Positions 55,434 through 64,000 of a DNA stretch of 64,000 nucleotides are shown piece by piece. Position 1 is the first letter of the stretch. Every line of letters begins with the position of its first letter. The notes under the pieces were generated by a model. That model was given only the letters and a program-made list of their open reading frames with translations. It had not been told where the DNA came from and made no database searches. This stretch comes from Mactromeris polynyma (lineage: Eukaryota > Mollusca > Bivalvia > Venerida > Mactridae). The position numbers were made by a program, and so were the translations under genes. The DNA is taken from positions 16,792,860 through 16,856,859 of the forward strand of contig JASFXZ010000005.1 in assembly GCA_032209605.1 (NCBI GenBank). Reading direction: 5' to 3'.

Positions 55434-56270
55434 TGTAAGTTTTGATCGGATAGCTGGTGCGCGTGACGTCACGCATCATCGTGTCTATACATAAGCAAGC
55501 GAATTTATTATCCTTAATACTTACTATCTGCCTAAAAACATGTGTTTTCAAACAGAATATGAGCAAAAATATAGATCATATTTTGTAAAGCATGTGTTTT
55601 TAAAATACTCTTACCAAATGTTTACTTGAACCTTGCTACACCAATTTGTATTTTCAAATGGATACCAATTTTTCAACAAACAAGTAGATATTATTAACGT
55701 TATCATCTAGGCAAAACTGACCACTCAACCTTATTCGTCAAACTTTTTTGACATATACGTTGCTTCATTGAGATATACCAATATCAAGTAAACTGTACTA
55801 GTATTATTTTTATTTTAAAACTGAAATCAAGCAATCAAGCAGTTATGCCGATTCAACGTAAATACAATCAGTCTGATTCTACTTTACAAAATGAACAGTT
55901 CACATAAATCTGACTGTGGTAACGGACATTACAAACATTTCAGTGTGTACACATTTTCATTCAATTTTAAATTTGCTACATGTTTCCTCAGTCCTTAATA
56001 TGTCACCTGTTATCTCTACTAACATTCATTTTTACTAGCTGCGTGACTTTGGAGATGCTATTAGTTATTTATATGTAACATGTTCACTATATGTAACTAG
56101 ATTTACATATATTCTAATAACCACATTTTAGTGTATTTTAGAGACAATGTTCATTACCACCCCGTAACGAATATAGCTCTCAAGTAGTATACATCATTTA
56201 CGCGTTATATTATACGAAAACTGTGAAAAGATACTAATTCCATTTTTTTTAAATCTAACATCTAATATGA
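55434..56270. other. intergenic, nothing recognised
   Basis: AT-rich; no gene, tRNA-like or repeat boundary seen. Confidence 0.35.
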
Positions 56271-56275
56271 AAGAG

Positions 56276-56640
56276 AGAGAATACGTAACTACAGGGAAAG
56301 CCACATACACAAGACAATGCCTCCCCACGCAGACCTCCGGGAAAACAACAATCCACAAAACATAAGGCACTTAATGAGGTCAAAGGGTTAAGGAACAGAG
56401 GCACAAGGAATGGCCCGGCAGACCACAAGGAATATCTAGGAGAATCAAAGTGGACAGTGAATGAAGGGGGAGGGGGATTAATGGATGGAAAAGACCACAG
56501 GACAAGTCAAGACAACTGGCCGCATTAGGCCGAAAATGGGCAGAAAACAACCTGCACACTATATAAAGTGACATAATTGCACCGGGGAAAGGGAAATACA
56601 AAACACATTCAAAACACAAACAGAAACAACAACCATATAG
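56276..56640 (-). repeat. dispersed repeat D, minus copy, with extra flank
   Basis: 56276-56440 is the reverse complement of 18812-18970. The sequence beyond, to about 56640, is less AT-rich and has TATATAA-like and GTTTGTTGTTTCT-like pieces on the minus strand; it may be more of the same element that the other copy lacks. A related end, GGAGAGACAATACGTAGCTA, lies at 57162-57190. Confidence 0.7.
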
Positions 56641-57244
56641 CGAATTACAGCGTTGGAACTGTGAACTGTCAGCAAAAACGCTAGGGGTTTAAATCGATGT
56701 AACAGCTAGCTAACCTCACACTTAATGCTATATGCTTGATTACCTACATATATACATAAATTGACTAAGTAGGCAGTAACTAATCATTAAAAGCAACCAA
56801 CCATCACGCACATAACAACAGTCACTGTAACTAATCCAGCACGAACAACAAGCAGCCTCAGTCTGACTTTGCTCCCAGTAACTAAACTAGAAACATAAGA
56901 ATGTGAAATAACCCTAAAATTTCAAATTAATAATGCAATTTAAAGTAAGGTCAACTCGATAATGTAGTGAATAATTAAACATTTCTGAGATATTAGTGAA
57001 ACTAAAAGAAATATGTCTATTAAGAAAACTAAAACGAAAACACGACTGTGCCCAATGAATATTAAGATATGTTATAAAACCGCATTGTAAAGAGAAACGT
57101 TTTCTTGGTAGTGTATAAAAAAACATCTATGACGTCAGAAAATGTTAATGACGTCATAAAGGAGAGACAATACGTAGCTACAGAGAACATCACAAAACAA
57201 AAAAAAACAAGGACAACACGAACGTAAATCCGAAACAATATATA

Positions 57245-57930
57245 TTAGAATACAACCTACATTTTCACCCAATGAAATGACAGAACGGCTCCCGTTAAGT
57301 ACTACGCTTATTCATTAAAATTTCGACTTTTCGCGGGCTTTTTAAGCTCCGCCTACTGCGAATCTTTGAGAGCGTTACCATATTTGGAAATTTACTATTC
57401 TTGTCCGTTATAGTTTTGACCCTTTCACACCACGTGATCGTTTTTACACGGTTTTGTTTATGTTTCGTCAAAACAAGAGCGCCACGCTCGTTTATATTTA
57501 TTGACAAAGGGGCTTAACACAATTATTAAAGTTAGTTATTGGCTTTGTTGTTTGCTGGCACCAAGTCTATGGCAATACTGTTAAGTGTCACCTGCATGTA
57601 CTTTATCGTTTTTTTATCTGTTTTGACCATTGATCGTTTTGATTTTTGTGCCACTTAGCAAAATCTTAATTTGACTTTTTGGCTACGCACTTTGCTTATC
57701 CGTTTATAGGCTATTCTGAAACCCCAATTTAAACAACTTTATTTTTCCAATAAAGTAACACACCAAAAGAACATGAATTTTAATTTCAAATGCATGTAAA
57801 TCAATGGTACATCCATTTTGAAACGCTTACAAACAAGTGTGTGACGCTAAAATCGCTACACACATGTTCCAGATTGCGCGTTGAAATTTGAATGCGTATC
57901 GGCCAATCAAAATGTAGGTTACATTCTAAG
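57245..57930. mobile_element. TIR element P, copy 1
   Basis: Left end TTAGAATACAACCTACATTT, right end inverted (AAATGTAGGTTACATTCTAA). The interior shares CCAATGAAATGACAGAACGG, TTTCGACTTTTCGCGGGC and CACCACGTGATCGTTTTTAC with copies at 58044 and 59812. No protein recognised. Confidence 0.75.
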
Positions 57931-57936
57931 TCAGTT

Positions 57937-58035
57937 AGTAGATATTAAGTAAAATCTTATTGGTTAAGAAAAGGGCTCGCTCGCTACGCTCGCTCCGCCC
58001 CTTCTTAATCAATAAGATTTTACTTAATATCTACT
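57937..58035. repeat. foldback palindrome, copy 1
   Basis: Two 34-bp arms (57937-57970 and 58002-58035) are inverted with one mismatch, around a 31-bp GC-rich loop containing GGGCTCGCTCGCTACGCTCG. It abuts the right end of element P. Confidence 0.92.
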
Positions 58036-58043
58036 CACTACTA

Positions 58044-58335
58044 CTTAGAATACAACCTACATTTTCAGCCAATGAAATGACAGAACGGCTCCCGTTAAGT
58101 ACTACGCTTATTCATAAAGTATTTCGACTTTTCGCGGGCTTTTTAAGCTCTGCCTTCTGTTTGAGCGTTACCATATTTGGAAATTTACTATTCTTGTCCG
58201 TTATAGTTTTTACCCTTTCACACCACGTGATCGTTTTTACACGGTTTTGTTTATGTTTCGTCAAAACAAGAGCACCACGGAGCGAACACCTACGCTCGTT
58301 TATATTTAGCGAAAAAGGGGCTTTACAAAATTTTC
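58044..58335 (+). mobile_element. TIR element P, copy 2 (left part only)
   Basis: Begins CTTAGAATACAACCTACATT directly beside the palindrome and matches copy 1 for about 270 bp; no right TIR. Confidence 0.7.
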
Positions 58336-59810
58336 AAGTAAAGTAACAAACCGAAATAACATGAACTTTAATCTCAAATGCATGAAAATCAATGGTCAGT
58401 GAAAACATTCCAACCAAGCAAAATACGATGAAAAGTTATAAATTCGAAATAAACATGGTTTCAATTACATGAACATCAATAAAATGCTGTGGATTGGTGG
58501 AATGGGAGGAGAAGAAAAAACAAATAGAACTTGTAAATTAATTAATAAAGCCCAAAAAAGTTTGTGATGAAGATTTCCGGAAGGCTCTTTGTTCTCATGA
58601 ACATGTTATGCGCATGCGCGCTTTGTAGCAAGATCATACTAAAACCCGTTACAGCCGGTTAACAAAGAAAACGGCATAGCCTAGACCCGATCACAGGGCA
58701 CTCTTGTCCATAAAAAACATTTTACTACAATAAAATACATTAAATACAGTTATTTTGGTGTTATTATAGCTAAAACTGATTTTGATACAGACAAATTCCA
58801 GAAAATCATACTTTAGTTTAAATACCTTTTACTACATTTTACCCCAAAAAACGCATTTCGCACCATTGGATTTTCCTATACTTTTTTTCCATACATGGCA
58901 CACTTATGCCAAAATCATTTCTGTGCATTTTTTCCCTTTATTTGCATTTTTTACAGCAGAGGCACTGGACTAATATTTTAAAACTGAAAAAATATCAGAT
59001 TTAGCTAAATATTTGACTATAAATTTGTGAATTTGACCTCTTGTAAATGTTATAACTTTTGAAAAGCCCAATTAAACAATAAAAAGGGCTATTGTCAAAC
59101 ATTGGAACCAATAGCAAATATGGGCATGCCTATTTGCCAGCAGTATCTTGATACAAAAAGTATTGAGATCACATCTTGTAACCAATCCATAGTGTCTACA
59201 GGTAGGACAAAACACCCTATATTTGCATTATAAGAACAAAATGTAGAGTACAAGTATAAATGTATGTAGATGCATGAAGAAAGGTAACATAAGACAAAAA
59301 TGAAGTATGGGTCATTTAACATTTACAAATTTCTAACAGACGGCATACATGTACAAGAAGTTTCATTATTAGAGTTTTTAAGTAGTTTTCACTTACAACT
59401 ATAATAAGTTGACAATACATGGAAATAGAATTATGTCATTTAGTATATGTTCTTAAAGTGCCTTAGTAAACACTGAAGATATGTTTCTTACTAGCTGAGT
59501 TGGTAAAACAAGCAGAACAGAAAATAACTTTTATTTTGAAACACATATTGCTCCGTTAATAGAAACACACGACTCTATATCACCATATAGATCTTTGATA
59601 ACATTTAATAATTTCCCTCTCATGCCTAATTTAAGAATTCCCCCTCTCCCCCCCCCCCCCACAGCCCCGCTCGCCAAATTGAATCAAACACAGCTCAAAA
59701 ACCGATTAAGGAGCAAAACAGTTTCTTTTTTCGGATCTTCGTTTCTCAATTAGAAAATGTAAGCTCAAAATGTGATCAGGAGTGGAGTGAAGTATTTTGA
59801 TCGAAAACCA
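58336..59810. other. intergenic, nothing recognised
   Basis: No supported gene. A poly-C run of about 16 lies at 59647. Confidence 0.35.
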
Positions 59811-59811
59811 G

Positions 59812-60039
59812 CTTAGAATGCAACCTACATTTTCACCCAATGAAATGACAGAACGGCTCCCGTTAAGTAATACGCTTATTCATTAAGAATTTCGACTTTT
59901 CGCGGGCTTCTTAAGCTCCGCCTACTGCGAATCTGTGTGAGCGTTATTATATTTGGAAATTTACTATTCTTGTCCGTTATAGCTTTTATTTGAAATTTGC
60001 ATGCGTATCGGCCAATCAAAATGTAGGTTACATTCTAAG
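59812..60039. mobile_element. TIR element P, copy 3 (internally deleted)
   Basis: Both termini are present (CTTAGAATGCAACCTACATT and its inverse), but the interior is reduced to 228 bp. Confidence 0.75.
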
Positions 60040-60045
60040 TCAGTT

Positions 60046-60144
60046 AGTAGATATTAAGTAAAATCTTATTGGTTAAGAAGAGGGCTCGCTCGCTACGCTC
60101 GCTCCGCCCCTTCTTAATCAATAAGATTTTACTTAATATCTACT
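60046..60144. repeat. foldback palindrome, copy 2
   Basis: Same arms and loop as 57937-58035, again immediately right of a P element end. Confidence 0.92.
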
Positions 60145-60199
60145 AACTTTTACTTGGTTTTCGTTGAGTAATTGATTTTCATTAAACCAAATCATTAAT

Positions 60200-60632
60200 T
60201 CTAGCATTCAAGATAGAATAGTTTGAAGGATCTCTTGGTGAGCCTTTATTTTTATAGATTAGTTTAATGGTGCCAATTGACCATGATCCAGTTTGATACC
60301 ACACTCGAGAATATAATCAAAAGTTTCATATATACCGGAGAAATAGTATCTTTTGTACATTTAAGGTATTAATTTAATATTTTATCCTGATCAGATTGTG
60401 CTTTCCCATTATTTGAAAGAGAGATGGCTGATACAATTTCTTGTATAGTAATTGGTTTATTTAAAGAATCTGTTGTGGGCATAGAAGAAATGATGTTTGT
60501 CCTATTTAGTGGTGTGTCTTCATGATATTCGCTGTTAACATTCTTAAAACAATCGTAGAACTCGGAGATACTCGGGGCGATATTATTCGTTTTCCTATTG
60601 TCGTAACTCACTCCTGTACAAATAACAAACAT
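60200..60632 (-). pseudogene. LINE ORF2 fragment before and into RT
   Basis: The frame reads APSISEFYDCFKNVN, then LNKPITIQEIVSAISLSNNG and KAQSDQDKILN; a shifted continuation has YIKCTKDTISPVYMKL and YKNKGSPRDPSNY. This is the linker and first RT block of a LINE of the same general type as LINE-A and LINE-B. Confidence 0.7.
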
Positions 60633-61189
60633 TTATTTGCTGCTGGCAAGGCTTCGTTTTATTGGAGGGGTTGAGTTTGTTTGATACATATAATATATTG
60701 TATAGTAACTACAAGTACGTAAACAGTTTACGATTGTTTAAACATGAAATCGCATAAACTTATACATTGTACACAATTAGACTGAATAATTTATTTACTT
60801 TGGTACATATGATCATTTAATCTGAATGATGGTAGACAAATTGAACCCCTGAATAACACTTAAATAATATGCCATGTCACGCTTACGCTAAAGATTAACA
60901 TTGTCTTTTTTTGAACCAAACTTGTTATTTTCTTTTAGTCTAACAGAATCTGTTGTATTCCGGAATGCAATACGACTGGTTATGATGAAATAGATGGGCA
61001 TGGCAAACCAAGTTACCATAGTTTCCTTGGTGTTGGTAACCCATTGCGAACTGTGTCATAGTTTATACCGTACATAGATACAGACGACTATTCATAAAGC
61101 ACTAGTGTAATATTGCCGAAACTTTTGCAGTATATTTATCACTACTTAGTTCGTATAATGAATGTTCAACAACAACAAAATACTAAGTA

Positions 61190-61438
61190 CTATGTGTAGA
61201 GCAAATACACATCACTTGTACGTCTTAACAACTGGCACAAAGTAATTGGAAAAACTATCCAAAGTTTCTCTGTCATGTCCTTCCAAAGAGCAGCATTTGA
61301 TGTGATTCTTTCAAAACTTAATCCTTTGTTAGTATAAACAACAAAGTCACAATAACTTGCCCCACACTCAACAAGTTGCCCTTGAACTTGGGCATAATAA
61401 TCATGATCTTCCTTTAAATGGACTTTGCCAATATACAC
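61190..61438 (-). pseudogene. YqaJ nuclease C-terminal fragment
   Basis: Reads VHLKEDHDYYAQVQGQLVEC then GASYCDFVVYTNKGLSFERI and WKDMTEKLW. The YxQVQGQL block and DFVVYT-KG are typical of the second half of YqaJ-domain proteins, exactly the part missing from the gene at 51.0-53.1 kb. The upstream border coincides with the end of segment X similarity, so the fragment belongs to X copy 2. No start codon context of its own. Confidence 0.75.
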
Positions 61439-62463
61439 AAATAAACGCCCTTAAATAACCCCACCACATAAAGTTCTTGTAACTTATCTGATTATACGTT
61501 TGAAAAAAAAAGATTTTTAAATATGATCTCCCAAAAACAATGCAAAGATATTTTATAATATATTGTATATATTACGACCCGTATATGGTAAAATAATTCA
61601 TCACGTTGTTTTTGGGAGATCATAGAGCAATTCTTAAAATATTTTTTGCAAATAAGAGCGTAGGATAAACGGTATCTAGATCCAGATATATAATGTTATT
61701 AGCAGACCCTCGTCTTCCACGTACATAATCATTCTCTGCATCGGTACTAGACTTAAATGAAAGAAACTAATAAATCACCGATCAAAAAAACTTCGAAAGA
61801 ACAAAAGGATTTAGCTGTTAATTATTCGAGACCAGATAAGTTGAGCTGTGAAATACTTAGCCTGTGGATTTGGCAGTAGTTCTATATTGCAAATATAATG
61901 GTAAGTTGTTTTTGGTGTGGTTGCAATTTTTAACTTGTTCTGACAAGAAGTGTATATCTCAATATAACCTGGATCGTTATATAATGAGCAGATTAAATTA
62001 CAGGAATGTCACTTATATTTGAACTAGCAGGAAAATCATCAACAGTAAGTGGGGATCTGGGGGTACTCCCCACAATTATAATCACTCGTACAATGAAATT
62101 TAGTTGGAGGATGAGGTAATTTTACCGGCTACCGGGTCTTATTGACACCCCTGTTAACTATATCACCAGTTATGTAACCATGCAAGCTATTTATAAAATA
62201 TACTGTATTGTGATCCATTTATTGAGGAATGCAATTTAAGTTCAACAAATTCAGACAATTGTTACCATTATTATCTAGTATTGTTATTATTTGTAGATTT
62301 GCTAGTAAATAATTCGTACGATGCCAACAACTTTTACGATGCATTTTTCAGGACTGTTGGGTGGGACGGCGTGGCAACACCTTTATACATCAGATGTTGA
62401 CGACAACATGTTCACTTGTTGGAGACATGTGGAGATTTTATCAGTTGAAGTTTATGCACTGAT

Positions 62464-63170
62464 TTATTGGCGCCGCCAATGAGGGTGGGGCCTTTAATGG
62501 AATCACGAAATGTTTGAGACTATGGTAGGAGCATCTATTTATAATTGAATCTATTTTTTTATTAAGGGTTAAACTGCAGTAAATACGTTGCTTTTTGTAT
62601 TCTTATGATTTAGAAATAAAATATGTTTAATGCATTTGTATTGTCGAATAAATGTCTTTAACAAAGTTAAAACGATATGTTTATGATAAATACTTGCTGA
62701 TCCACGAAAAATAGGACGATTCTACATAAACAGAATGTGTGTTAGGTGTCGAAGATAAAATAATAAAAAAATAATTATAAAAATCTTCATTTTCACTTTA
62801 CTTAAATCAATATTAACACAGTGGTACTTGTAACGAGGATATTCATGCAAGTTACGGTGTTAAAAAGGAAATACACACCAATGATAGTGTGAAAATGGAC
62901 TATTCCAAAACGGACGATTCTACATAAACAGCAAGTGTGTTAGGTGTCGAAGATAAAATAAAAAATAATTAATTATAAAAAACATCATTTTCAATTTACT
63001 TATATCAATAATAACACATTGGTACTTGGTAACGTGGATATTTATGCAAGTTACGGTGTTTAAAAGGAAATGCACGCCAATGATAGTATGAAAATGGACT
63101 ATTCCAAAACATTTTTCCGCCATTACGCTATTCCAAAACATTGTGCACCAGTTTTGCGGCACCCTTTTTA
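62464..63170 (+). mobile_element. element Y copy 2, with internal duplication
   Basis: Starts TTGGCGCCGCCAATGAGGGT and ends in GCGGCACCC then TTTTTA. TA borders both ends, and the empty site in X copy 1 has a single TA. A unit of about 195 bp starting GGACGATTCTACATAAACAG is present twice (about 62715 and 62911). Confidence 0.75.
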
Positions 63171-63399
63171 CTACCTGGGATCAATACTACATGTACTCTC
63201 ACATCATTTACGCTGCTCCAGAGTGAGCCCTGCATATTACTTGGAACAAGAAGATATAGCTGAATATTATTCTAATCCGAATGCTATCACCTGAAGCCAG
63301 TATTTGTGTCTAGGGCAGCGATTATTTAAAGACATGATTTAACATTTTTGAGAAGATAGAACTTCTTCATACATGTAATATGTGATGACTTATATCAAC

Positions 63400-63950
63400 A
63401 AAAGCAATGTAGTTTGTTACTTATCATGTAGCATGGTTGTGATGCTTGAAATGAATTGTTATATGCTACATTGTACTACTTCATGAAATAATTCTGGCTG
63501 TACTCTGTGATATTGTACATTCTGATGAACATTGACAATAACAACTGTTGCAGGTATTGTTATCTAGAAGCATACCAGTATTTTAATTATACTCATATTG
63601 AAGTAACAAGATCACTTCTGGTCAGTGTTTATACAGGTATCTTTATAAAGCTATTAGGTTTCATTTCATTAATATTTATTTATCTTATTGTTGTTGTTGG
63701 TGTTATTTTATGTATGTAACACATCATTTTATATCTCTGCATTTAACAATAATTGAAATCTCATTATTATTATCAAAATTTTAATCAAATAATGTCAGTT
63801 TGCTTAGAAATGGTTAATAACATATTCTAATGTAAGAAATGTATGATTATTGCTGTGGTTTCATATATAACAGATATGTGTTTTTAATACGGCACTTAAA
63901 ATCAATCTAATTACTAATATGTATTAATTATGGTTGCCATAACATTCGGA
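63400..63950. other. insertion in X copy 2, nothing recognised
   Basis: Sequence absent from X copy 1. A 70-codon hydrophobic frame at 63507-63719 has no known content. Confidence 0.35.
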
Positions 63951-64000
63951 GTCAATAAATATACATATTGATTTTAAAACTTTTTAGACTGGATATAACC

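Larger units (their letters stand above)
61440..64000 (-). repeat. segment X copy 2 (inverted relative to copy 1)
   Basis: Reverse complement of 8315-11523 in blocks: 61490-61770, 61816-62215, 62220-62450, 63180-63400 and 63950-64000. It lacks segment Z and has element Y at another place, plus about 560 bp of extra sequence at 63400-63950 with no recognised content. Similarity continues to the window edge. Confidence 0.75.

Overview
The window is a piece of an animal nuclear genome, most likely a marine bivalve mollusc. It is AT-rich, has spliced genes with long introns, many tRNA-derived short repeats, several non-LTR retrotransposons, hAT, Harbinger and THAP-type DNA transposons, and short foldback repeats of kinds common in clams. 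The species assignment is inference; nothing here names one.

The one clear host gene is on the minus strand, from a start codon at 49461 to a stop at 24695. I could join 15 coding exons with canonical splice sites. Every exon-exon junction keeps frame, giving 637 codons plus stop with the proximal cassette. The product is a short ankyrin-repeat, six-transmembrane cation channel of the TRP superfamily: N-terminus, acidic linker, about two ankyrin repeats, S1 to S6 with a pore, C-terminal coiled coil. Its exon pair 2 and 3 is present four times: one diverged copy at 45.1-45.9 kb and three in a tandem array of about 994 bp units at 45.9-48.9 kb. The phases let one acidic exon join the gene but forbid splicing from one cassette to the acidic exon of the next, which suggests alternative cassettes.

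Region by region: 1-380 is a 39-bp tandem array. 0.4-6.5 kb is gene-poor with small dispersed repeats. 6.58-19.8 kb is one old plus-strand LINE (about 3.4 kb) split by four later insertions: a 5-kb terminal-inverted-repeat (TIR) element, a 1,034-bp hAT-type element with an exact 8-bp target duplication, a nearly intact antisense LINE (14.2-17.8 kb), and a short dispersed repeat. 19.9-21.1 kb is another TIR element. 21.3-23.3 kb holds minus-strand LINE remnants. 23.3-24.1 kb is a GC-rich island next to a Harbinger transposase fragment. 24.7-49.5 kb is the channel gene; its intron 9 (11.7 kb) holds a TTAA-flanked TIR pair, a P2X7-C-terminus-like relic, unrecognised exon-like segments and many repeats.

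50.96-55.43 kb is a decayed two-gene DNA transposon: a SWIM/YqaJ-nuclease gene on plus and a THAP/DDE transposase gene on minus, converging, between short TIRs. 56.3-60.1 kb carries dispersed repeats and perfect foldback palindromes. 60.2-60.6 kb is a LINE scrap. 61.2-64.0 kb is a second YqaJ remnant lying in an inverted copy of the 8.3-11.5 kb segment. Most of the window is therefore mobile DNA; the channel gene is the only unit I would call a functional host gene.
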